Below, piece by piece: positions 25,865-33,876 of a stretch of 64,000 bases of DNA. The notes under the pieces are model-generated. The model ran no database searches and was not told where the DNA came from. It saw only the letters and a list, made by a program, of their open reading frames with translations. This DNA is from an uncultured Eggerthellaceae bacterium (GTDB lineage: Bacteria > Actinomycetota > Coriobacteriia > Coriobacteriales > Eggerthellaceae), in the NCBI GenBank assembly GCA_934617425.1, contig CAKTUD010000002.1, positions 124,001-188,000 of the forward strand, read 5' to 3'. Position 1 is the first letter of the stretch. Each line of letters starts with the position of its first letter. Made by a program: the position numbers and the translations under genes.

Positions 25865-27019
25865 ATGGAGTGCGAAAGCAACGCATTTATGGCAAAACCA
25901 GCACCAGCGGTATCGGTTGTCATCCCCGTCTACAATGCAGCACCATTCATCGGCGAATGCCTTTCATGCGTGCTCGAGCAGACATTGCGAGATATCGAGG
26001 TTGTTTGCGTAGACGATGGTTCAACTGATGCGAGCGTTCAGATTATCGAGAAGTTCGCGCACCGTGACAAACGGGTTTTTCTTGTGCGGCAGGAAAACGC
26101 TGGTCCTGGTCCAGCGAGAAATGAGGGAATGGCCGCGGCGCGCGGCGAATATGTGACTTTCCTCGATGCCGATGACCATTATTTGTCAAATGATTACCTG
26201 TGGGTGCTTCTTGAAGGAGCGAAGGCGAACGGCGTTGACGTGTCGGCTGCTTGTTTCTACAACGATCACAATGGCCGTTTGGAGAAGGATTTTTCGGATG
26301 ATCCCGATTTTGCGGGGTATACCTTCAAACGCGAGGGTGTGGTTTCATATCGCGATTATCAATTCGACTACGGATTCCACAGGTTTTTGTTCCGTCGCAG
26401 GCTGTTGATGGGTGACGGGCACTTTGATGGGGGCCTTGCGGTTGGTTGCGACGACCGTGCGGAAGACGATTCTTTGGGCGCTATTGCGTTTCCGGCGCTG
26501 GCTTTCTTTGAAGACCCGGTCTTTTTAGTGCGCGCACTTGATCGAGCGGGACGCTTTTTCGCCACCAACCAAGTTGGATATTGCTATCGCTGCGATTGCA
26601 AGATTTCGCGGTGGACAACTGAGAAAACAGCAGATCTTCTTGAGGGCGTGCAGCGCAATTTGGCTTATTCAAGGGAAAACAACCTTCCGCTGCTGCATTG
26701 GTATACGGTACGGCATTATGAGCTCGAGTCGGGCGATATCGGGCTGGGGGCCAATCCCGGCGTTTCGGTCGAAGCTGTGGCGGATAAGGTCGTTTCGGTT
26801 GAGCAAAACATCGATTGCAAACTACTTGTTCAGGTGGATTCTGCATACGCTCGCTTCGAGTCGCCTTTGATGCGGGAGCTGCGGCAAATTGCAAGCGGAT
26901 CCCCGCTATGGAGGACGCGGTTAAAGTCTGTCGGTTACGCTGCAGAACATAACGAAATCGTATTTGCGGCAAAAAGCAAGCTTCGCGATTTCGTCCTGCG
27001 TGCAAAAGGTCGTTATTAG
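25865..27019 (+). CDS. Family 2 glycosyltransferase
   Basis: This protein is 384 residues long, with VSVVIPVYNAAPFIGECLSCV, VDDGSTDAS, ENAGPGPARNEGM and DADDHY. The start is chosen at ATG 25865 (GGA 8 bases upstream). ATG 25853 or 25889 are possible, and a longer frame reaches back into the preceding gene. It is the third of the tandem GT2 genes and is probably in the same transcript. Confidence 0.87.
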   Translation: MECESNAFMAKPAPAVSVVIPVYNAAPFIGECLSCVLEQTLRDIEVVCVDDGSTDASVQIIEKFAHRDKRVFLVRQENAGPGPARNEGMAAARGEYVTFLDADDHYLSNDYLWVLLEGAKANGVDVSAACFYNDHNGRLEKDFSDDPDFAGYTFKREGVVSYRDYQFDYGFHRFLFRRRLLMGDGHFDGGLAVGCDDRAEDDSLGAIAFPALAFFEDPVFLVRALDRAGRFFATNQVGYCYRCDCKISRWTTEKTADLLEGVQRNLAYSRENNLPLLHWYTVRHYELESGDIGLGANPGVSVEAVADKVVSVEQNIDCKLLVQVDSAYARFESPLMRELRQIASGSPLWRTRLKSVGYAAEHNEIVFAAKSKLRDFVLRAKGRY

Positions 27020-27203
27020 GTTTTGAGAAACGCCCGATTTGTTAACGGTAGAGCTTTTGGTTTTTGGTCATTTTATCGACTTGGTACTTTTAAACTCGAT
27101 TCTATGAAGCTCAAGGAGTTCGGCGGGGATTTGTAGCAGCGGCTTTGTGCGTTTGCGGGGCTGAAAGCGTGGAGATACGGTGTCCCTAATCGCCCCATCG
27201 CTT

Positions 27204-27234
27204 TTGTTGGATATGGTTATCTTTCGGGTAAAAT
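27204..27234 (+). promoter_or_regulatory. Candidate promoter of the LCP gene
   Basis: TTGTTG (27204-27209), or the overlapping TTGGAT, is followed by TAAAAT (27229-27234). The sequence TTTCGGGTAAAAT here recurs before pyrH (61270-61281). A GGG directly before the -10 is shared with other candidate promoters in the window. Confidence 0.45.
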
Positions 27235-27270
27235 ACCCAAGAACCCATATGGATAGATGATTTGATAAAT

Positions 27271-27294
27271 GATATCGCGCGGCTGCGCGATATT
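27271..27294 (+). promoter_or_regulatory. Hairpin in the LCP gene leader
   Basis: GATATCGCGC-GGCT-GCGCGATATT can form a 9-bp stem between the candidate promoter and the Shine-Dalgarno of the LCP gene. It may stabilise the leader or modulate translation. No T run follows, so it is not a terminator. Confidence 0.45.
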
Positions 27295-27312
27295 CCGGAT
27301 GATGAGGGAAGT

Positions 27313-28791
27313 ATGACTGATTTTGAGCAGGGAAAACATGCCAAGCATGCGCGACCTAGCCAAGCGCAGCGACCCCAACAAACCGAGGTTCGTCAACAAC
27401 AGGGTAGTCAGCCTCATGACCAACAATTAGCGGGCGTGCCGCAAGTTGGTGGTGGAGCCAGTCGGCGCGTCCAGCAGGGGGCGCAACGCTACCAGTACAA
27501 GGGATACAACCAGCAAGGTGGCGCCCAGCAGCACCCTACGCACCCTACGCAACCCGTGCAACCCGCACAAACGCAAGCCATGCCGCCGCAGGGCGTGCGG
27601 TCTCGGCAAAGGGGCAGCCGCCCTCAGCAGGGGTATTCTCAGCGCGATCCTCGTGCGCCGCAGGGTTCGCAGCGTGCCAATGCGGCACAGCGCGCTCAAT
27701 ATGCCCAATACTCTCGCAATGCCCAAGGCGCGCGCGGCGGCTATTCCGCGCAGGGGCACGTGTATCCGGGTCAAATGGCTGGGCAAACCAGCACCATAAA
27801 TATGCCTTTGCAAAAAAAGAGCAAGCGCAAAAAGATCATCGTTGGTGTGCTTGTTGCATTGTTGGTGCTTATCGGTGCCGGTGCTGCGTTTGGCGCTGTG
27901 TATATGAACAAGATCGCCGGCAATATGACGCTTGACGATAGCACCAAAAAAGACCTTGACGGCGTCCTCGCCACGGCAGAAAACCCCTATGAGGAGCCGT
28001 TCTATATGCTGCTGGTGGGTTCCGACAATTGGGAAAATCATGGCGAGCGTTCCGACGCGCTGGTGCTTATTCGTGTTGACCAAAACGATCATCAGATCAC
28101 GATGGTGTCGGTGCCTCGCGATACGCCGTATATGCTTAACGGCCAAAAGGTAAAGATAAACCAGGCATTTGCCGAGGACGGCGCTTCGGGCGCCGTTAAA
28201 GCCGTCGAAGACCTGACGGGCGTGAGCATTTCCTATTATGCCGAGATTCAGTTTTCGGGCTTAAAGGATTACGTCGACTCTATTGGTGGCGTTACGGTCG
28301 ATGTACCGTACTCCATCGATTATCTGGTGTATACGGGCGACCAACCCATGATTCATATCGACAAGGGCGTGCAAACTCTCGATGGTGATGAGGCCGTTGC
28401 CCTTGCGCGTATGCGCACGGTCTACAGCGACGAAGAGGGACAGGATGCCGTGCGTCAGTCCAATGTGCGCGCGCTCGCCATGGCGATGATGAACAGCATC
28501 ATCAAAGCGCCCGTCACCGATATCCCAGGTTTGCTCGATCGTCTTTCTTCTTGCGTGCAAACTAGCATGGACATGAATACCATGGTCAGCTTGGCAACTA
28601 ATTTCGCTCAGGCGAAGGACGACGTAAAGCTGTACACGTGCACGGGTCCTTACAAAGGCGAGATCGACGCCGAAACCGGCTTATGGCTTTGCTATGAGGA
28701 CCAAGCCGGTTGGAAAGAGCTTATGGATGTCGTGAAAGAGGGCGGCAACCCCAAGGAAGAGGGCGTTGGCAGTCAGGTTCAGAATAAGTAG
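27313..28791 (+). CDS. LCP-family glycopolymer-peptidoglycan ligase
   Basis: This 492-residue protein has a Gln/Arg/Gly-rich, low-complexity cytoplasmic N-terminus (1 to about 170), one membrane helix (KKIIVGVLVALLVLIGAGAAFGAVYM) and an extracellular LCP domain. The domain contains YMLLVGSDNWENHGERSDALVLIRVD and the intact SVPRDT motif; ARMRTVYSDEEGQDAVRQ gives the second arginine patch. It likely transfers lipid-linked polysaccharide to peptidoglycan. ATG at 27313 follows GAGGGAAG; a TTG at 27262 is in frame but overlaps the leader hairpin. It fits as the attachment enzyme of this locus. Confidence 0.93.
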   Translation: MTDFEQGKHAKHARPSQAQRPQQTEVRQQQGSQPHDQQLAGVPQVGGGASRRVQQGAQRYQYKGYNQQGGAQQHPTHPTQPVQPAQTQAMPPQGVRSRQRGSRPQQGYSQRDPRAPQGSQRANAAQRAQYAQYSRNAQGARGGYSAQGHVYPGQMAGQTSTINMPLQKKSKRKKIIVGVLVALLVLIGAGAAFGAVYMNKIAGNMTLDDSTKKDLDGVLATAENPYEEPFYMLLVGSDNWENHGERSDALVLIRVDQNDHQITMVSVPRDTPYMLNGQKVKINQAFAEDGASGAVKAVEDLTGVSISYYAEIQFSGLKDYVDSIGGVTVDVPYSIDYLVYTGDQPMIHIDKGVQTLDGDEAVALARMRTVYSDEEGQDAVRQSNVRALAMAMMNSIIKAPVTDIPGLLDRLSSCVQTSMDMNTMVSLATNFAQAKDDVKLYTCTGPYKGEIDAETGLWLCYEDQAGWKELMDVVKEGGNPKEEGVGSQVQNK

Positions 28792-28858
28792 CGTTTTCTG
28801 TGATATATTCAGTTAACGAAAAGGTTACGAACTCGGACATGACGCCCTTCGCGATTTC

Positions 28859-29713
28859 GTGCGGGGGGGGGGTGCCTCTTTGGATGAGATAGCAAACAGC
28901 GGAACTGTGGCGATAGACGAAGATTCGGCAATTGGGTGTGCAAATAAGCTTACAGCCGATGCTTGCGTAGTTGTGCCCGCATCCGGAGCGGCAAGCATCC
29001 CTTCTGGGATTGTTGCTGAGGCAGAGCGCGATGTCTGCGTAGGCGAAGGAGAGGCTATTGCTCCTGACCCCGAGGTTGCTGCTGCTGCCCAGCGTTTGCA
29101 TGGACGCTGGGGCTATCGTTTTGTCAAACGTGCGTTTGATATAGCATTTAGCCTGGTCATCATGGTTTTGTTTTCGTGGCTATTTGCTGTTATCGCAATT
29201 GCTATAAAGGTCGAAGACCCCAAAGGACCGGTGATTTTTAAACAACGGCGCGTTACCAAGGATGGCCGCGAGTTCACCATGTACAAGTTTCGTAGCATGT
29301 GCGTCGATGCCGAGGCTAAGCTCGACGATCTTCGCAAGGCAAACGAGAAAACGGGTCCTGTATTCAAGATGGCCAATGATCCGCGTGTGACCAAGGTCGG
29401 TAGGGTTATCCGCAAAGTGAGCATTGATGAGTTGCCTCAGTTCGTTAATGTACTAAAAGGCGATTTGTCGGTGGTTGGCCCGCGCCCTGCATTGCCGTCT
29501 GAGGTGCTGAAGTACACCCCACGTCAACGTCAGCGTTTGCTGGCGAAAGCCGGCATAACCTGCTATTGGCAAACGCGCAAGAACCGCGATGCAATCACGT
29601 TTGACGAGTGGGTCGATTTGGATTTGATGTATATCAAGCAGTGCAGCGTTTGGGCTGATTTTAAATTGGTGATTCAAACTATTGGCGTTGTGCTTACAGC
29701 ACAGGGGAGTTAG
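28859..29713 (+). CDS. Undecaprenyl-phosphate sugar-phosphate transferase (initiating enzyme)
   Basis: About 284 residues. The variable N-terminus is followed by KRAFDIAFSLVIMVLFSWLFAVI (membrane segment) and the bacterial sugar-transferase core. The core contains GPVIFKQRRVTKDGREFTMYKFRSM, KVSIDELPQFVNVLKGDLSVVGPRP and ITCYWQTRKN. It loads the first sugar-1-phosphate onto undecaprenyl phosphate. The start is problematic. GTG at 28859 has no Shine-Dalgarno and is followed at once by a G10 run. An upstream ATG at 28839 would be in frame only with one G more. TTG at 28880 is a fallback start that would keep the catalytic core. Confidence 0.85.
   Translation: MRGGGASLDEIANSGTVAIDEDSAIGCANKLTADACVVVPASGAASIPSGIVAEAERDVCVGEGEAIAPDPEVAAAAQRLHGRWGYRFVKRAFDIAFSLVIMVLFSWLFAVIAIAIKVEDPKGPVIFKQRRVTKDGREFTMYKFRSMCVDAEAKLDDLRKANEKTGPVFKMANDPRVTKVGRVIRKVSIDELPQFVNVLKGDLSVVGPRPALPSEVLKYTPRQRQRLLAKAGITCYWQTRKNRDAITFDEWVDLDLMYIKQCSVWADFKLVIQTIGVVLTAQGS
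28863..28872 (+). repeat. G10 homopolymer (candidate phase-variation tract)
   Basis: Ten consecutive G lie 24 bases after an ATG at 28839. As given, that ATG frame reads MTPFAISCGGGVPLWMR and stops. With eleven (or eight) G it enters the transferase frame. As at 6541, one extra G restores the frame. Confidence 0.75.
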
Positions 29714-29715
29714 AA

Positions 29716-30717
29716 ATGATCATCACCCGCACGCCATTCCGTATGTCGTTCTTCGGCGGCGGCACGGACATGCCCGAGTTCTTCAACGAACACGGCGGCT
29801 CCGTCATCTCCACCACCTTCGACAAGTACTGCTACGTGACGGCCAGGCACCTGCCCCCGTTCTTCGACTACTCGACCGAGCTGGCCTACAGCAAGATCGA
29901 GCGCGTGAAAGACCCCTCGGAGCTCGAGCACCCTGCCGTACGCAATGCCATGCAGATGCTGGACATGCGCGAGATGCGCGTGAGCTACGAGGCCGACCTG
30001 CCCGCCCGCTCGGGGCTTGGCACCTCCTCTTCTTTCGCCGTTGGCATGCTCAACGCCTTCCACTGCATGAAGGGGACCTACGCGAGCAAGGAGCGCTTGG
30101 CCAAGGAAGCCATCCACCTGGAGCGAGAGCTTTGCGCCGAAGCTGGCGGCTGGCAGGACCAGGTGGCCGCCGCGTTCGGCGGCCTGAACCGCATTGACTT
30201 CGCGGACGACGATTTCACGGTTCACCCCATCGTGATCTCTCCCGAGCGCAAGCGCGAGCTCGAGTCGAACCTGATGCTTTTCTTCACCGGGTTCACTCGC
30301 TTCTCGTCCGACATGCAGAGGAAGAACCACGTGGTCGACAAGGCCGCGCAGCTCGAGGAGATGCTCGCCTTGGTGGACGTGGCCGAGGGCGTGCTGACCG
30401 ACAAGAGAAGGGACCTGGCCGAATTCGGCCGCCTGCTCGACACGACGTGGAAGCTGAAGCGCGGCACGGGGAGTCAGGTATCCACTGGCTCAATCGACGC
30501 CCTCTACGAGCGTGGAATCAACGCCGGCGCCCTGGGCGGCAAGCTGCTGGGCGCGGGCGGCGGCGGCTTCCTCGTGTTCTACGTGGAGCCCGACGCCCAG
30601 ACGTCCGTGCACAACGCCATGGAAGGCCTGCTGCGCATCCCGTTCCGCTTCGAGAACGACGGTGCGGTGGTGGCCTACTACGGCCCGGAGGACTACGACC
30701 TTAAGGAGGCCCGATGA
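29716..30717 (+). CDS. hddA: D-glycero-alpha-D-manno-heptose-7-phosphate kinase
   Basis: This 333-residue GHMP kinase has the typical heptose-kinase start MIITRTPFRMSFFGGGTDMP, the phosphate loop LPARSGLGTSSSFAVG near residue 95-110, and the C-terminal GGKLLGAGGGGFLVFY. It phosphorylates heptose 7-phosphate at C1. ATG is 2 bases after the transferase stop. gmhA, hddC and gmhB functions follow directly, which completes the pathway. Confidence 0.92.
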   Translation: MIITRTPFRMSFFGGGTDMPEFFNEHGGSVISTTFDKYCYVTARHLPPFFDYSTELAYSKIERVKDPSELEHPAVRNAMQMLDMREMRVSYEADLPARSGLGTSSSFAVGMLNAFHCMKGTYASKERLAKEAIHLERELCAEAGGWQDQVAAAFGGLNRIDFADDDFTVHPIVISPERKRELESNLMLFFTGFTRFSSDMQRKNHVVDKAAQLEEMLALVDVAEGVLTDKRRDLAEFGRLLDTTWKLKRGTGSQVSTGSIDALYERGINAGALGGKLLGAGGGGFLVFYVEPDAQTSVHNAMEGLLRIPFRFENDGAVVAYYGPEDYDLKEAR

Positions 30718-31379
30718 TGGACGGCAAATGCCCCCAGACCGGCGAGGAGTGCCTGGCGACGTTCTTCCGACGCTATCCGGATATGGTCTCCTGCGAGCGA
30801 GAGGTGCGTGCCGCGCGAAAAAAACTCCTCGACGCCTTCAAGGGCGGTCATAAGCTGATGATATGCGGCAACGGCGGCAGCGCCGCCGACTCTGAGCACG
30901 CGGTGGGCGAGCTCATGAAGAGCTTCCGCTTCAAGAGACCCGTGGACGACGGGTTCAAGGCTGCCTACAGGGAGGCTAACGGCTGCGACGCCCCGGCCTG
31001 GTTGGAGGGCGCGCTTCCCGCGATATCCCTCGTCTCGCAGACGGCGCTCTCCACTGCGTTCGGCAACGACGAGGCGGCCGTGGGCGTGTTCGCTCAGCAG
31101 GTGTTGGGCTACGGCGAGTCCGGCGACGTGCTCCTGACGATCTCGACTTCCGGAAACTCCGCCAACGTGGTCGAGGCCGTCAAGGTGGCCCGCGCCAAGG
31201 GCGTCAAGGTGATTGCGCTGACGGGCAGTAAAGAGTCCAAGCTGTCGGCCCTGGCCGACGTGTGCGTGCGCGTGCCCCGCGAGGAGACCTTCCAGGTACA
31301 GGAGCTGCACCTGCCCGTATACCACGTCCTCTGCGCTGCCGTGGAGGCCGACGTGTTCGGGGAGGCTTCGCAGCAGTGA
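30714..31379 (+). CDS. gmhA: Sedoheptulose 7-phosphate isomerase
   Basis: This 221-residue SIS-domain protein contains ICGNGGSAADSEHAVGELMK and ISTSGNSANVVEAVKVA. GmhA converts sedoheptulose 7-phosphate to D-glycero-D-manno-heptose 7-phosphate. ATG at 30714 (or 30717) overlaps the hddA stop. Its own TGA overlaps the GTG of the next gene. The chain is slightly longer than the Escherichia coli enzyme. Confidence 0.92.
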   Translation: MMDGKCPQTGEECLATFFRRYPDMVSCEREVRAARKKLLDAFKGGHKLMICGNGGSAADSEHAVGELMKSFRFKRPVDDGFKAAYREANGCDAPAWLEGALPAISLVSQTALSTAFGNDEAAVGVFAQQVLGYGESGDVLLTISTSGNSANVVEAVKVARAKGVKVIALTGSKESKLSALADVCVRVPREETFQVQELHLPVYHVLCAAVEADVFGEASQQ

Positions 31380-32548
31380 GGAGGTATAGGGAAGCCATAG
31401 TCTTAGCCGGCGGCTTCGGAACGCGCCTGGCCCACGTGGTGCCAGACGTGTGCAAGCCGATGGCGCCCGTGGCTGGAAGGCCATTTTTGCGTTTCGTCAT
31501 GGACCAACTGGCCGCCGCCGGCGTCGAGCGCGCCGTGGTGGCCGACGGCTATCGCAGGGAGCAGATAGAGGATCACTTCAAGAATTTCTACCGTGGCATG
31601 GACGTGGTGTACAGCCCCGAGGAGAAGCCTTTGTTCACCGGGGGCGCTGTCAAGCAGGCGCTGGCCAAGTGCGAGGGCGATTGGGTGTTTGTCATGAACG
31701 GCGACACTTGGCTCGACGTCGACTTCGACGCTATAGAGGCTGTGGCTGACAATGCGCCCGATAGCGTCAAGGCCGTCATAGCCATGAAGCGCATGCATGA
31801 TTTTGATCGCTACGGTACGGTGGACGTCGACGTGAACGGTGCGATAACTGCCTTTCATGAGAAGCGCTCCTGCGCAGAGGGGCTTATCAATGCGGGCACC
31901 TATCTGATTCGCAAGGACGCGCTTGCCGGCATGCCCCAGAAGTTCTCGCTGGAGAGCGACTGGTTCGAAGCTGTCGTCTCCGACGGCGCGCTGCTCGCCT
32001 GCGAGTGTGCGGGCGGGTTCATCGACATCGGTGTGCCCGAGGATTACGAGCTGGCGCAGACGATACTGGCGCCCTTGACGCGGGGCTGGAGGCTTGCCAT
32101 GTTCGACCGCGACGGCACCGTCAATGTGGACACGGGGCACCTGTTCGAGCCCGGGAAGCTGGAGCTTATCTCCGAGACCGTGGGCCTCATGGCCCGCTAC
32201 GCCGCAGATTCCGAGTGCAAGGTCGTCGTCGTGACCAACCAGGCCGGCATCGCGAAGGGCCTCTATACCGAGGCCGACATGCGCGCCCTGCACCGCCACA
32301 TGGAGCAGGAGCTCGAGAAGCATGGTGCCCGCGTGGACGCTTGGTACTTCTGCCCGCACCATCCTGACTGCACCGGCTCGTGCGACTGCCGCAAGCCCGC
32401 CCCGGGCATGCTGCTCGCTGCCATGCGCGACTTCGACGCGAAGCCCGCCGACTGCGTGATGTACGGCGACAAGCCGAGCGACGAGGCGGCCGCCAGGGCA
32501 GCGGGCGTCGAGTTCAGGTGGGCTGGGGAGGCGAATCCGCGTGGCTAA
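31376..32548 (+). CDS. Fused heptose-1-phosphate guanylyltransferase / heptose bisphosphate phosphatase
   Basis: This protein is 390 residues long. Residues 1 to about 232 form a nucleotidyltransferase (LAGGFGTRLAHVVPDVCKPMAPVAGRPF, NGDTWLDVDF) matching HddC. Residues about 240-390 form a HAD phosphatase (AMFDRDGTVNVDTG, VVVTNQAGIAKGLY, the zinc-loop-like CPHHPDCTGSCDCRKPAPGML, YGDKPSDEAAA) matching GmhB. Together they remove the 7-phosphate and make GDP-heptose. The GTG start at 31376 overlaps the gmhA TGA; a longer frame has no support. Separate genes are the commoner arrangement. All four steps to GDP-D-glycero-alpha-D-manno-heptose are thus encoded in three genes. Confidence 0.9.
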   Translation: MRRYREAIVLAGGFGTRLAHVVPDVCKPMAPVAGRPFLRFVMDQLAAAGVERAVVADGYRREQIEDHFKNFYRGMDVVYSPEEKPLFTGGAVKQALAKCEGDWVFVMNGDTWLDVDFDAIEAVADNAPDSVKAVIAMKRMHDFDRYGTVDVDVNGAITAFHEKRSCAEGLINAGTYLIRKDALAGMPQKFSLESDWFEAVVSDGALLACECAGGFIDIGVPEDYELAQTILAPLTRGWRLAMFDRDGTVNVDTGHLFEPGKLELISETVGLMARYAADSECKVVVVTNQAGIAKGLYTEADMRALHRHMEQELEKHGARVDAWYFCPHHPDCTGSCDCRKPAPGMLLAAMRDFDAKPADCVMYGDKPSDEAAARAAGVEFRWAGEANPRG

Positions 32549-33329
32549 AGTTTCAGGCAGCAAAAGATACGATTTCCTCGGGCTGCCCGTGGATGCTCTC
32601 GCACGCGACGAGGCACTTGAGCGCGTGGCGCAGCTTGCGCGCACGCCCGAGCCGTCGCACGTGCTGTTCCTGAACGTGGACGTGATGGTGAAAGCCGACA
32701 GGAACCCCGGGCTTAAACGAGCCATAGAGCATAGCGACCTGTCGCTCATGGATGGGAAGCCTCCGCTCAAGGTGGCTCAAAGGTGGGGAATCCCGCTGCC
32801 TGAGAAGGTGTCGGGTAGTGACTTCGTGCCCGCCGTATGTGCTATGGCTGCGCGCGAGGGGTTTTCAGTCTTCATCCTGGGCGGTAAGGAGGGCGTGCCC
32901 GAGGCGGCGCGTGACAACCTGCTGGCAAAGCACCCGGATTTAAACATCGTTGGGGCCTATTCTCCCAAGTTCGGCTTCGAGAAGGATTTTGCGGAATTGA
33001 CGAAGATAAACGGTATGCTCGTCGAGGCTGGGCCTGACATCTTGCTGGCCTGCTTGTCGTGCCCCAAGCAAGAGATCTTCGTGGAGGGCAACAGGGAGAC
33101 ATACAAGGTCCCTGTGTCCATATCCTGCGGTGCTACTGTGGACTTCCTGGCTGGAAATGTCCAGCGTGCCCCCGAGTGGGTGAGCCGCGCGGGCGTCGAG
33201 TGGCTGTACCGCTTTGTAAAGGAACCGAAGCGGCTTTTCAAACGGTATTTTGTTGACAGTTGGCACTTCTTGGTGATGTGTCACAGGCATTCACCGATTC
33301 CGCAGGCCGCGGGCAATCGAGATTCATAG
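32541..33329 (+). CDS. WecG/TagA/CpsF-family glycosyltransferase
   Basis: This 262-residue GT26 family enzyme contains HVLFLNVDVMVKADRNPGL (GT26 TxN/D region), LMDGKPPLKVAQRWG, FILGGKEGVPEAA and a C-terminal basic membrane-docking tail (EWLYRFVKEPKRLFKRYF). TagA transfers ManNAc onto undecaprenyl-PP-linked sugar. wecB at 38368 could supply UDP-ManNAc. The GTG start at 32541 overlaps the preceding gene by 8 bases. Confidence 0.9.
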   Translation: MAKVSGSKRYDFLGLPVDALARDEALERVAQLARTPEPSHVLFLNVDVMVKADRNPGLKRAIEHSDLSLMDGKPPLKVAQRWGIPLPEKVSGSDFVPAVCAMAAREGFSVFILGGKEGVPEAARDNLLAKHPDLNIVGAYSPKFGFEKDFAELTKINGMLVEAGPDILLACLSCPKQEIFVEGNRETYKVPVSISCGATVDFLAGNVQRAPEWVSRAGVEWLYRFVKEPKRLFKRYFVDSWHFLVMCHRHSPIPQAAGNRDS

Positions 33330-33337
33330 GAGGACCG

Positions 33338-33874
33338 ATGGGACTCAAGATATACGCCCTCAAAGCGATGAACGGCTACTACTGGTGGCTGGACAAACTC
33401 AATAAGCAGGCTTTTATTCGCAAGTACCCGAAATACTTGCGCAAGCTTGGCGTGAGGATTAACGAGAAGCCCGGCGACTGTTGGATAAGCCCGACCATAT
33501 TCCTGGACTCGTCGGGCTATGACATGATCGAGATCGGCGACGACTGCACCATCTCCTTCGACGTGGTCGTGCTCATCCACGACTACAGCATCAACAACGC
33601 CTTCAGGGCCGCCGGCATCGAGGCGGCCGAGCGCCACAGGGTCATCAAGCGCCCCGTCAAGATCGGCAACAACTGCTTCATCGGGGCAAGGGCCGTCATC
33701 ATGCCTGGCGCAGTTCTGGGCGACAACTGCATCGTGGGCTCGGGTGCGGTGGTGCGTGGACGCATACCTGCGGGCTCCATCGTGAGCGGCAACCCTGCGA
33801 CGGTCATTGCCGACGTGGAGGGCTTTGCGAAAAAGCACGCCGAGCGAAAAGACTACGAATTGGACGGGCGGTAG
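33338..33874 (+). CDS. Left-handed beta-helix (hexapeptide repeat) acyltransferase
   Basis: This 178-residue protein has hexapeptide repeats from about residue 60 (IEIGDDCTISFDVV, VKIGNNCFIGARAVIMPGAVLGDNCIVGSGAVVRGRIPAGSIVSGNPA). It is of the serine/sugar O-acetyltransferase type and probably acetylates the polysaccharide. ATG at 33338 has an excellent AGGAGG Shine-Dalgarno. Confidence 0.88.
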   Translation: MGLKIYALKAMNGYYWWLDKLNKQAFIRKYPKYLRKLGVRINEKPGDCWISPTIFLDSSGYDMIEIGDDCTISFDVVVLIHDYSINNAFRAAGIEAAERHRVIKRPVKIGNNCFIGARAVIMPGAVLGDNCIVGSGAVVRGRIPAGSIVSGNPATVIADVEGFAKKHAERKDYELDGR

Positions 33875-33876
33875 CG

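Noticed and set aside
33241..33290. Apparent copy of the dispersed repeat (GTTGACAGTTGGCACTTCTTGG)
   Set aside because: It lies inside the TagA-like coding region, matches only short pieces and lacks the CCAG/CTGG core.
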